36,926 nucleotides of DNA, taken from positions 1-36,926 of the IMG/VR virus record IMGVR_UViG_3300035703_000226. One strand, given 5' to 3'. Positions within the stretch are counted from its first letter, which is position 1; the number at the start of each line of letters is the position of its first letter. This document shows positions 21,089-28,624 of the stretch, in pieces. This DNA comes from a virus. Both the position numbers and the translations under genes were made by a program. The notes beneath the pieces were generated by a model. The model saw only the letters and a program-made list of their open reading frames with translations, had not been told where the DNA came from and made no database searches.

Positions 21089-21285
21089 GTGCGCTGCGGC
21101 CGGTGGTTTGGCGCAATGCGCCGCGTGAAGCGGTTGCTGCGCGGCTTGGGGCGATGCTGCTGGCGCGGGTCGAGCGGCTCGAGGAGCTCGACCGGATCGT
21201 CCCGACTTCGGTGGATTGGGAATTTACGCTCGGCGGGGTGACCTACTCTGTCGCGGTAAAAGTTGCGCAGCGCGGGCAGCGCTAG
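21085..21285 (+). CDS. Small protein of unknown function
   Basis: Encodes 66 residues from GTG 21085 overlapping the previous stop (GTGA) to TAG 21283-21285, nine bases before the primase start. It has a helical N-terminal half (REAVAARLGAMLLARVERL) and a beta-like C-terminal half (DWEFTLGGVTYSVAV). No family is recognised. Its tight packing supports it as a real gene. Confidence 0.6.
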   Translation: MSALRPVVWRNAPREAVAARLGAMLLARVERLEELDRIVPTSVDWEFTLGGVTYSVAVKVAQRGQR

Positions 21286-21294
21286 GGGGTTGGA

Positions 21295-23064
21295 TTGATT
21301 TCGCAAGGTTTCATCGACGAGGTGCAGGCCCGCACCACGATGTCGCAGCTGGTGCAGACGCGCGTCAAGCTGACGCGCAGCGGGCGCGAGTTCAAGGGCT
21401 GCTGCCCGGTGCATCAGGAAAAGACGCCGAGCTTCTATGTCAACGACGCCAAGGGCTTCGCGCATTGTTTCGGCTGCGGGTTCCATGCCGGGCCGATCCG
21501 CTGGCTGACCGAGATCGAGGGCATGGATTTCCTCGACGCGCTGCGCCAGCTGGCCGAGGCGGCCGGACTGACCATGCCCGAACGCAGCGCCGAGGCGGCG
21601 GCAAAGGCCGCGCGGGTCGCAGGGGTTCGTCCGGCGCTGGAGGCGGCGATGGCGTTCTTTGCCGAAGGTCTGGGCTTCGATCCGCGATCGGACAGTTCCC
21701 AGTGCAAGGCGGTGCAAGCCTATCTGGCCGAGCGCGGGATTTCCGAGCAGCTGGCCGGGGCTTTCTGCCTTGGGCTTGCGCCCGAAGGCCATTCCTATCT
21801 CGGGCGGATCGGCATCAGCGATGCGGATGGCCTTGCGGCCGGGCTGATGTGGGAAAAGGACGGGCGGACCGGTGCGCGCTTCCGGGGCCGGATCATGGTG
21901 CCGGTGCATGATGCGCGCGGGCGGATCGTCGGGTTCGGCGGGCGGGTGATGCCCGGAGCGCCGGATGACGCCGCGAAGTACATCAACTCGCCCGATTCCG
22001 AGATCTTCGACAAGGGGCGGCTGCTGTTCAACCTGCACCGCGCCGCGCCTGCCGTGCGCGCGGCGAAGCGGGTTCTGGTGGTCGAGGGTTACTTCGACGT
22101 CATCGCGCTGGCCGGGATCGGCATTGCCGAGGCGGTCGCGCCGATGGGCACCGCGCTGACCGAGGCGCAGCTTGAACGGCTGTGGCAGCTGACCCGCGCG
22201 CCGATCCTGATGTTCGATGGCGACGCGGCGGGGCGCAAGGCGGCGCGGCGGGCGTGCGAGCGCGCCCTGCCCGGCATCGCGCCCGATCGCACGCTCAAGG
22301 TCGCGTTGCTGCCGCCGGGGTATGATCCGGACGATCTGGCGCGGGCGGAAGGCGCTGCCGGTGTCGAGGCGGTGCTGGCCGAGGCGATGGGCCTCGATGC
22401 CTTCCTGTTTGCCGATGTGGCGGGGCGGATTGGCCAGGATGCATCGCCCGAGGACCGCGCCGGCGTGTGGGATGAGCTTTCGTTGCTCGCGGCCGAGATC
22501 GGGCATGACGAGCTGCGCGGCGAATATCTGGCGACCTGGCGCTCGCGTTACGAGCGGCTGATCTCGGGCGTCGATCGCGCGGGCCGCGACGTGGCGCTGC
22601 ACACCGTTTCCCCGACCGAAGTTGCCAGCAGCGACTGGTCGGGCGACGATTACAAGTTCCCCGAGAGCGAGGACGACAGCGAGAAGCGGCTGATCTGGGC
22701 GGTCAGGCGGCTTGTCGAGCTGCGCGCCGAGGAGCGTGCGCTGGTCGAGCCGATCCGCGACGAGCGCAAGTTCGTGCGCGAGCTGGCCAAGCTGGCGGGC
22801 CTGCGCCTGCCGCAGATCGATGCGGTGGTGAAGATGATCGAGGCCGACCTTGCCGACAACACCAGCGCCTTCCGCCACGATGCCGAGAGCGTGCTGGTGC
22901 TCTATCGCCGGGTGCTCGGCATCAAGGGCCCGCTGACCGAGGCGTTATTGCCGCCTACCGCTTTGCTGCTTGAGGCGGGTGCTGCCGGTCGCGCCAAGCC
23001 TGCCCTCCCTGCCCAGCCCCGCGCCGCTTCTGCGCTCGCCTGGCATGATGCGGGGGCGCTCTGA
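21295..23064 (+). CDS. dnaG: DnaG-type DNA primase
   Basis: Encodes 589 residues from a TTG start (21295) with AGGGGG about six bases upstream; no ATG or GTG fits the N-terminal fold better. The CHC2-type zinc ribbon has Cys37, His40, Cys58 and Cys61, followed by the RNAP-like basic domain (KYINSPDSEIFDKGRLLFNL) and TOPRIM motifs VVEGYFDVIAL (about 261-271) and MFDGDAAG (about 305-312). The C-terminal part, from about 450, is helical with an EERALVEPIRDERKFVRELA segment that may interact with the helicase. It makes RNA primers for phage replication. Its stop overlaps the helicase start (TGATG). Confidence 0.93.
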   Translation: MISQGFIDEVQARTTMSQLVQTRVKLTRSGREFKGCCPVHQEKTPSFYVNDAKGFAHCFGCGFHAGPIRWLTEIEGMDFLDALRQLAEAAGLTMPERSAEAAAKAARVAGVRPALEAAMAFFAEGLGFDPRSDSSQCKAVQAYLAERGISEQLAGAFCLGLAPEGHSYLGRIGISDADGLAAGLMWEKDGRTGARFRGRIMVPVHDARGRIVGFGGRVMPGAPDDAAKYINSPDSEIFDKGRLLFNLHRAAPAVRAAKRVLVVEGYFDVIALAGIGIAEAVAPMGTALTEAQLERLWQLTRAPILMFDGDAAGRKAARRACERALPGIAPDRTLKVALLPPGYDPDDLARAEGAAGVEAVLAEAMGLDAFLFADVAGRIGQDASPEDRAGVWDELSLLAAEIGHDELRGEYLATWRSRYERLISGVDRAGRDVALHTVSPTEVASSDWSGDDYKFPESEDDSEKRLIWAVRRLVELRAEERALVEPIRDERKFVRELAKLAGLRLPQIDAVVKMIEADLADNTSAFRHDAESVLVLYRRVLGIKGPLTEALLPPTALLLEAGAAGRAKPALPAQPRAASALAWHDAGAL

Positions 23065-24947
23065 TGGCCTCGGCACACGACACCCCCGACCCCGCCGGGG
23101 AGGGATCTGGGATTGCTCCGAACGGATCGGGCGCGCCTGCTGACCAGAACGAAGGGGGCCGGGGAATAGAGGCCTCAAGCAGCGAAGCGGTAGGCCGACA
23201 GGAACGCAAGGTGGTCGCCTTGCGGCCCAAGGCCGACGAGGCGCTCGATCGCATCTGCGCCAAGTTTCCGATGACCGATCTCGGCAATGCCGAGCGCTTT
23301 GTCCACCGCTTCGGCAATGATTTCCGCTTCTGCGCCGAGCTGGGCTGGTTCCGCTGGGACGGCCGGCGCTGGCTGCTGCTGGGCGAGGAGCCGCGCGCGC
23401 TGCCGCCGGAAGTGATGCAGGCGCTGTTCGCCACGATGCGGGCGATCAAGAACGAGGCGCAGCTGGTGCGCGCCAGCGGTGCGCGCCCCGAAACGCCGCC
23501 TTACCTGGTGGGCGAGGATCTGGCGCGCTGGGAGCGCGAGCACGCCGGGAAGATGGATTTCGCGGTCGATTACAAGCGCAACGTGCCGGTGATGTATTCC
23601 GACAAGCTGGCCGAGTGGGCGCGCACCTCGGAAGCGGCGGGCAAGATCGCGGCCGCCGGCGCGCTGGCCAAGAGCATGGAGCGGCTCGTCGCCAACGTCC
23701 ACGACTTCGATGCCGACCGGATGGCGATCAATGTCTTGAACGGGACGCTCCGCTTGGAGCAGCGCCCGCGCAAACGCCCGGCGGATGAGATCGCGGCGGG
23801 CAAGAGCACCTTCCACACTGTCTGGACGCTGCGGCTCGACAACCACAATCGCGACGACTTCATCACCAAGGTCGCCGATGTCGAGTATCATCCGAACGCC
23901 AAGGCTCCGACTTACGAGGCCTTTCTGCAGGTGGTGCAGCCGAAGGAAGAGATGCGGCGATTCCTTGCCCAGTGGGGCGGGCTTTCGCTGACCGGCAACA
24001 CCGGGGAACAGAAGCTCGCCTTCTTCTATGGCGGCGGCTCCAACGGCAAGGGGACGTGGGTCGAGACGATCGCGCGAATCGCGGGCGATTATGCCGGCGC
24101 GATCAAGATCCAGTCGCTGCTGGATCAGGGCAAGCAATCGGGTGATGCGGCGACGCCTGCCATCGCCAGCCTGCCCGGCGTGCGCTTTCTGCGTGTGTCC
24201 GAGCCTTCGAAGGGGGCGGTGCTCGATGAGGGTCTCGTCAAGGAGCTGACCGGCGAGGATCCGGTGCGCGCGCGGCATCTGAACAAGGGCTTCTTCACCT
24301 TCTTTCCCGAGTTCAAGATCACGATTTCCGGCAACAACAAGCCGGTGATCAAGGATACCAGCGACGGCATCTGGCGACGGATGCAGCTGGTGCCGTGGGA
24401 GGCGGATATTCCGCCCGAGCAGCGCGACAAGGGCCTGAAGGACAAGCTGATGGCCGAGCGCGACGGGATCTTCGCCTGGCTGATGCGCGGCCTGCTGGAC
24501 TGGCGCAAGCACGGGCTGATCGAGCCGGAAGACGTGCGCCTTGCGACGTCTGAATACCGCGACGACAGCGACACCATCGGGCGCTTCCTGCGCCAGACCT
24601 GCGAGACGGGCGAGGACAGTCGCGCGCGGCCGTGGCGCGTGCGCAAGGGCGATCTGTTCGAGCTCTATCAGGCCTGGTGCCACCAGACCGGCGGCTACGA
24701 GATGCAGGAACGGGCGTTCTCGAAGGAGATGACGGCCAAGCGCTTCAGGGAGAAGCACTCCAATGGTTCGTGGTGGATCGGGGTCAAGCCGGTGGTCGAC
24801 CTGATCGACCTGAAGGACGGGCGCTGGACCGCTGCCGATGAGGATGCCCGCGAGGCCGATGATGCGGCGCGATCGGGCGCCGGCAGCGCGCCCTCGCCCT
24901 CTGCTTGGCCGACCGGCGAGAGCGGCGATTGGGTGCCCGGTGACTGA
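23064..24947 (+). CDS. P4/D5-type superfamily 3 replicative helicase
   Basis: Encodes 627 residues from ATG 23064. The first 35 residues are low-complexity and include a dispersed-repeat peptide (SSSEAVGRQERK). A D5-like N-terminal domain follows (residues about 45-270), then the helicase core with Walker A GGGSNGKGT at about 323-331, the Walker B region around LRVSEPSKGAVLDE, and a sensor-type ITISGNNKPVI. The C-terminal part is a winged-helix region (YRDDSDTIGRFLRQTCE). It unwinds DNA at the phage origin and works with the primase encoded just upstream. Confidence 0.92.
   Translation: MASAHDTPDPAGEGSGIAPNGSGAPADQNEGGRGIEASSSEAVGRQERKVVALRPKADEALDRICAKFPMTDLGNAERFVHRFGNDFRFCAELGWFRWDGRRWLLLGEEPRALPPEVMQALFATMRAIKNEAQLVRASGARPETPPYLVGEDLARWEREHAGKMDFAVDYKRNVPVMYSDKLAEWARTSEAAGKIAAAGALAKSMERLVANVHDFDADRMAINVLNGTLRLEQRPRKRPADEIAAGKSTFHTVWTLRLDNHNRDDFITKVADVEYHPNAKAPTYEAFLQVVQPKEEMRRFLAQWGGLSLTGNTGEQKLAFFYGGGSNGKGTWVETIARIAGDYAGAIKIQSLLDQGKQSGDAATPAIASLPGVRFLRVSEPSKGAVLDEGLVKELTGEDPVRARHLNKGFFTFFPEFKITISGNNKPVIKDTSDGIWRRMQLVPWEADIPPEQRDKGLKDKLMAERDGIFAWLMRGLLDWRKHGLIEPEDVRLATSEYRDDSDTIGRFLRQTCETGEDSRARPWRVRKGDLFELYQAWCHQTGGYEMQERAFSKEMTAKRFREKHSNGSWWIGVKPVVDLIDLKDGRWTAADEDAREADDAARSGAGSAPSPSAWPTGESGDWVPGD
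23176..23197 (+). repeat. Dispersed AGCGNAGCGGTAG repeat, single copy in the helicase N-terminus
   Basis: Shares AGCGAAGCGGTAGGCCG with the copy at 21018-21039 except one base, and is read in the same frame. It sits in the non-conserved N-terminal tail of the helicase. Confidence 0.75.
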
Positions 24948-25119
24948 CCCCGCACCCCGTCAGAGGCGCGAAATGGAGCGGATTGGCTCCATTTGCTGGC
25001 CGAATGGAGCTTGCTGGAAGCGTTTTGGAGCCGGTTTTTGGCGGATTTCCGCGCGTCTGGAGGAATGGAGCCAAGTTTCCAACCCCCTCGTATGTGCGGG
25101 CGCGGGTGCGCGGGGGTGA
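24940..25119 (+). CDS. Possible small gene overlapping the helicase end (doubtful)
   Basis: A 59-residue frame from GTG 24940, which overlaps the helicase stop (GTGACTGA), to TGA 25117-25119. The product would be Trp-rich (SICWPNGACWKRFGAGFW). Third codon positions are less G/C-rich than in neighbouring genes, and the frame runs through the iteron-like repeats, so it may be chance. Kept because the start is coupled to the helicase gene. Confidence 0.25.
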   Translation: MTDPAPRQRREMERIGSICWPNGACWKRFGAGFWRISARLEEWSQVSNPLVCAGAGARG

Positions 25120-25251
25120 CTGTGATTTATGCTCCATTCCTCCATTTACTCCATAAGAAGAAGGAGAATGCAGTGTATAATATTGATTTAGCGGCAAAAC
25201 TTGCGGGTTTTGCGAATGGAGGAAAGCTCCATTTGCGTGGGCGTGTGGAGC
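24972..25251. repeat. Iteron-like cluster of AATGGAGC / GCTCCATT, candidate replication origin
   Basis: Six exact copies of AATGGAGC or its complement (24972, 24986, 25003, 25064, 25131, 25226) and at least four near copies (25024, 25139, 25215, 25244) occur in 280 bp on both strands. An AT-rich patch at about 25173-25200 (TATAATATTGATTTAG) stands out in this GC-rich genome. Short repeats plus an AT-rich unwinding stretch next to replication genes is typical of phage and plasmid origins. TATAAT 25176-25181 could instead be a promoter -10 for the downstream genes. Confidence 0.6.
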
Positions 25252-25262
25252 CGGGCGCATGA
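25173..25262 (+). CDS. Possible 29-residue leader-type peptide
   Basis: GTG 25173 follows AAGGAG (25161-25166) by six bases, the best-placed ribosome site in the segment, and the stop overlaps the next ATG (ATGA at 25259-25262). The peptide starts MYNIDLAAKLAGFANGGK. It lies in the repeat cluster, so it may be a coupling leader for the next gene rather than a functional protein. A TATAAT overlaps its second and third codons. Confidence 0.35.
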   Translation: MYNIDLAAKLAGFANGGKLHLRGRVEPGA

Positions 25263-25834
25263 GCGCGCTGCCGGTGACGGTCGGGGCGCTTGAGGAGCGG
25301 CTGATCGGGGTTCACGCGCTCTGGCGGCGGACGCCGGGCGGTGGGCAGTCGCCCTTTGCGCGCGACATTCCGGCGCATCTGATGCTGCGCGACCGTGCGG
25401 CGGGCGACATCGTCGGCGAGTATTCCGAGACGCTGCTGGTCAACGAGGCGGGCAAGGAGCTGCTGGTGCGCAAGATCGACGAGCGCGCGCCCCGCTCGCC
25501 TCTGCGCGCCGCCGAGGTGGCCGAGCGCGAGCTGGTGACGGGGTGGCTGGGGCTACTTCTCCCCGAGGGCTTCGAGCAGCTGGCCGAAGCCAAGCAGCGC
25601 GACGCGGTGCTGACCGTTCGCGTCGTCTGGCTGGCGACGGCGCAGCTGGCGCGCGGCGAGGACCGGCCCCAGTGGAGCGAGATCAGGCGCGTGACGGGCG
25701 CGAAGCTGACCCCGCGCAGCCTTGCCTGGCGCTACACCAAGGCGCTGGCGGTGCTGCTCTGCCGGCTGCACGGGGTGCAGGTGCGGCACGCCAAGGCGAT
25801 TGCGGCGGGCTCTGCTGCACTGCTCCACCGTTGA
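25259..25834 (+). CDS. Unknown protein ending the rightward early operon
   Basis: Encodes 191 residues from ATG 25259. The middle and C-terminal parts are helical with a block (DRPQWSEIRRVTGAKLTPRS) that resembles a DNA-binding helix-turn-helix, preceded by AVLTVRVVWLATAQLARGE. No family is recognised with confidence. It is the last gene before a strong terminator hairpin, and lies just before the packaging genes, where late-gene regulators are often found. A role in late transcription is possible but unsupported by any motif. Confidence 0.7.
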   Translation: MSALPVTVGALEERLIGVHALWRRTPGGGQSPFARDIPAHLMLRDRAAGDIVGEYSETLLVNEAGKELLVRKIDERAPRSPLRAAEVAERELVTGWLGLLLPEGFEQLAEAKQRDAVLTVRVVWLATAQLARGEDRPQWSEIRRVTGAKLTPRSLAWRYTKALAVLLCRLHGVQVRHAKAIAAGSAALLHR

Positions 25835-25984
25835 AGGGCGCGGAAATGCTGGCTTTTGCAAATGTCAACGGTGGGATTTCGCTCCACCCTAAATTTCGCG
25901 TTTCGCCTCCACCGTCTGCGGGCGGTAATCAGGGATCACTCTGGGCGCGTGCGTTCGGGGTTACGGTCCTCCCCCTGACCAGCT

Positions 25985-26014
25985 GGCCCGGCGCAGTCGC
26001 TGCGTCGGGCCTTT
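25985..26014 (+). terminator. Intrinsic terminator ending the rightward early operon
   Basis: A 12-bp stem (25985-25996 with 26000-26011, one G-T wobble) around a TCG loop, followed by TTTGTGT. It separates the early genes from the HNH and terminase genes. Confidence 0.75.
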
Positions 26015-26029
26015 GTGTCGGGGGCTGAG

Positions 26030-26356
26030 GTGGGGCGGCTGACTCAACAGAAGGCGCGGATCGCGGGACTGTCGGCGCGGGTAAAGTCCCTGCCGAAGCG
26101 GGTCGAGCGGTTCTACCAGTCGCCAGAGTGGCGGCAGTATCGCCGCGATCATGCCGCTTGGACGCGGTTGCAGCAAGGCGGACTGTGGTGCTGTGTGTGC
26201 GGATCGTCGTCGCGGCTGATCCTCGACCATGTGATCGAGCGTAAGGATGGCGGTGCAGACTTCCCTCCCTACGAGGGGGCCAAGTGGTACTGCACTGGCT
26301 GCCATAACGTGAAGACAGCGCGGTCGAGAGCGGCGCGGGCCAATGGGCCGGCCTGA
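26030..26356 (+). CDS. HNH endonuclease next to the terminase genes
   Basis: Encodes 108 residues. GTG 26030 is preferred because the family opens MGRLTQQK-like and the earlier GTG 26015 lies in the terminator's T-tract. Zinc ligands are visible as Cys54, Cys57 (WCCVCG), Cys88 and Cys91 (YCTGCHN), with the catalytic Asp66-His67 (LDHV) and His92-Asn93. HNH proteins beside HK97-type terminases are known to assist cleavage of cos ends during packaging. It lies 70 bases before a palindrome that could be the cos site. Confidence 0.88.
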   Translation: MGRLTQQKARIAGLSARVKSLPKRVERFYQSPEWRQYRRDHAAWTRLQQGGLWCCVCGSSSRLILDHVIERKDGGADFPPYEGAKWYCTGCHNVKTARSRAARANGPA

Positions 26357-26381
26357 CGGGGGGGTGGTCAAAAGTCTGGAC

Positions 26382-26393
26382 AGGCGATCGCCT
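26382..26393. other. 12-bp perfect palindrome, candidate cos region
   Basis: AGGCGATCGCCT at 26382-26393, in the 73-bp gap between the HNH gene and the small terminase gene. In HK97-type phages the cos site lies near the terminase genes and is often dyad-symmetric. Position and symmetry fit, but cleavage cannot be read from the sequence. Confidence 0.4.
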
Positions 26394-26429
26394 CAAGACC
26401 GCCGTGCCTCTCATTCAAAGGTTTTTTCT

Positions 26430-26918
26430 GTGGCGGATGTGAAAATGGAGCGCGACCTTTTTGGGTTGCCCGTTCTGCCGCCGTCTGGTGGCCCTGGACG
26501 CCCTGAACATCGCTGGTGTCTCGAGACATCGAACCGCGTGCTGCTCGCTTTTGCTCGCGGTCTGTCGCAGGCTGAGGCGGCTGCGGTGATCGGGATCGAC
26601 GCCAAGACGCTGCGCAAACATTATTCCCGCGAATGCGGGATGCGCAAGACGGCGGCGCTCCGGCTTGAGCAGCGCCAGCTCGAGCGACTGAACGCCGAGG
26701 CCGAGAAAGGCAACGTCGGCGCAGAAAAGGCGCTTGCGAACCGGATCGAGCAGCTGCGGCTGCGCGATGCCGGCAAGCGGTTCACTGCCCCCGACCGGCG
26801 CAAGGCCGAGCCCGTGCTGGGCAAGAAGGCCGAGCGCAAGCTGCGGGCCAAGAAGCCGACGGGTTCCTGGGAGGATCTGCTCGGGGCCAAGACTGAGGGC
26901 GTCGCGCAGGCGCACTGA
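26430..26918 (+). CDS. terS: Terminase small subunit
   Basis: Encodes 162 residues. GTG 26430 has AAAGG eight bases upstream; ATG 26445 is an alternative, and earlier starts overlap the HNH gene. Residues about 36-66 form a helix-turn-helix (LLAFARGLSQAEAAAVIGID). A Lys/Arg-rich helical tail follows (RKAEPVLGKKAERKLRAKK). Small subunits recognise the packaging site and form a ring for the motor. The stop overlaps the large-subunit start (TGATG), as usual in terminase pairs. The call rests on position and fold type rather than a named family. Confidence 0.75.
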   Translation: MADVKMERDLFGLPVLPPSGGPGRPEHRWCLETSNRVLLAFARGLSQAEAAAVIGIDAKTLRKHYSRECGMRKTAALRLEQRQLERLNAEAEKGNVGAEKALANRIEQLRLRDAGKRFTAPDRRKAEPVLGKKAERKLRAKKPTGSWEDLLGAKTEGVAQAH

Positions 26919-28624
26919 TGGCGGTGGCCGAGTGGAATTTCGCCTGTCCTGACTGGGAGCAGCGGCTTGCCGCAGGGAACAGCCTGATCCCGGACTTGCC
27001 GCTTGATCGCAAGCTCGCTGACAAGGCGGTGGCGATCTTTAACCGGCTGCGTCTGCCGGATGTGGCCGGCAACCCTGCCCTAGCAGAGGCGGCGGGCGAT
27101 TGGCAGCGCGACATCGTCGCCGCGCTGTTCGGCTCGGTGGTCGGCAAGCACCGGATGGTCAAGCGGCCGTTTGTGCTGGTGCCCAAGAAGAATTCGAAGA
27201 CGACGGGTGCGGCGGCGATCATGCTGACCGCGCTGCTGATGGATGAAGCGCCGCGGCAGTCTTACCTGCTCTACGGCCCGACGCAGGCCATCGCCCAGCG
27301 CGGGTTCGAGCAGGCGGCCGGGATGATCAAGGCGGACCCGTTTCTTTCGGAGCGGTTCCACATCCGCGAGCACTTGAAGACGATTGTCGACCTGGTCACG
27401 GAAAGCACGCTCAAGGTGCAGACCTTCGACAGCAGCGTCGCGACCGGCGTGATCCCAAAGGGGATGCTTGTTGACGAGCTGCACGAGCTCGGCTCGGTTC
27501 ACTACGCCCAGCGGGTGCTGGGGCAGCTGTGGGGCGGGCTGGTATCGAAGCCGGATGGCTTCATGATGTTCATCACCACCCAGTCGGACCAGCCTCCGGC
27601 CGGGGTGTTCAAGGCGGAACTCGACCTGGCGCGCGGCATCCGTGACGGGCGCATCACCGGAAAGGCGGCGACGACGCTGCCGATCCTCTACGAGTTCCCG
27701 GAGAAGGTGCAAAGCGATCCGGCGCAACCGTGGCGCAATCCTGCGCTGTGGCCGCAGGTGTTGCCCAACCTCGGGCGTTCGGCGCAGATCGAGATGCTCG
27801 AGGCGCAGTTCGCCGAGGCCTGCGAGAAAGATGCTGCCGAGCTGGCCCGCTGGGCGAGCCAGCATCTCAACATCGAGATCGGCATGGGGCTGCATTCGCA
27901 GCGCTGGCGCGGTGCGGACCATTGGGCCGCCAATGCGGTTGAAGGTGGATTGACGCTCGAGCAGCTGCTTGAGCGGTGCGAAGTCGCGGTGGTCGGGATC
28001 GACGGCGGCGGGTTGGACGATCTGCTCGGGCTGGCGGTTGTCGGCCGAGAGACCGGCACCGGACACTGGCTCGCCTGGGCGCGGGCCTGGTGTGTCCGCG
28101 ACGTTCTGGAACTGCGCAAGGACATCGCCCCGCGGCTATTGCAGTTCGAGGCCGAGGGCACGCTGACGCTGTGCGACACGGCGACGCAGGATCTGGAAGA
28201 GGTGGCCGCTCTGGTTGGGCAGGTGCTTGAATCGGGATTGCTGCCGGAAAAGGATGCAATCGGGCTCGATCCGCTGGCTGTGGGCGGGCTGATCGATGCG
28301 CTGGTGGGTGTCGGCATTGAAGATGATCAGCTGACCGCGATCGGGCAGGGGTTCCGCCTCTCGAGCGCGGTCTGGTCGGCCGAGCGCAAACTGCGCGACG
28401 GCACACTGGAGCATGACGGAAGCGCGCTGTTCACCTGGTGCGTCGGCAACGCGAAGGCCGAGCAGAAGGGCAACGCGGTATACATCACCAAGGAGGTCGC
28501 GGGTAAGGCGAAGATCGACCCGCTGATCGCCATGTTCAACGCAGTCAAGCTGATGGAGCGCAACCCGGAAGCGGGTGGCAACCGCAAGTCGGTTTACGAA
28601 GAGCGAGGATTGCTGGTTCTATGA
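26918..28624 (+). CDS. terL: Terminase large subunit (Terminase_1 / HK97 type)
   Basis: Encodes 568 residues from ATG 26918. The ATPase domain has a modified Walker A (VPKKNSKTTGAA, Lys94-Thr95) and Walker B (GMLVDELHE, Asp186-Glu187). The nuclease domain starts around VVGIDGGGLDD with Asp362 as the first metal ligand and includes AIGLDPLAVGG later. It powers DNA packaging and cuts the concatemer. Its stop overlaps the portal start (ATGA). Confidence 0.95.
   Translation: MAVAEWNFACPDWEQRLAAGNSLIPDLPLDRKLADKAVAIFNRLRLPDVAGNPALAEAAGDWQRDIVAALFGSVVGKHRMVKRPFVLVPKKNSKTTGAAAIMLTALLMDEAPRQSYLLYGPTQAIAQRGFEQAAGMIKADPFLSERFHIREHLKTIVDLVTESTLKVQTFDSSVATGVIPKGMLVDELHELGSVHYAQRVLGQLWGGLVSKPDGFMMFITTQSDQPPAGVFKAELDLARGIRDGRITGKAATTLPILYEFPEKVQSDPAQPWRNPALWPQVLPNLGRSAQIEMLEAQFAEACEKDAAELARWASQHLNIEIGMGLHSQRWRGADHWAANAVEGGLTLEQLLERCEVAVVGIDGGGLDDLLGLAVVGRETGTGHWLAWARAWCVRDVLELRKDIAPRLLQFEAEGTLTLCDTATQDLEEVAALVGQVLESGLLPEKDAIGLDPLAVGGLIDALVGVGIEDDQLTAIGQGFRLSSAVWSAERKLRDGTLEHDGSALFTWCVGNAKAEQKGNAVYITKEVAGKAKIDPLIAMFNAVKLMERNPEAGGNRKSVYEERGLLVL

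Noticed and set aside
20707-22878. 723-residue minus-strand open frame
   Set aside because: It is antisense to the primase gene; Arg/His-rich with no recognisable domain.
23175-24758. 527-residue minus-strand open frame
   Set aside because: It is antisense to the helicase gene and has no motif.
26015-26029. HNH start at GTG 26015
   Set aside because: This start lies in the T-tract of the upstream terminator with no ribosome site; GTG 26030 is better placed.
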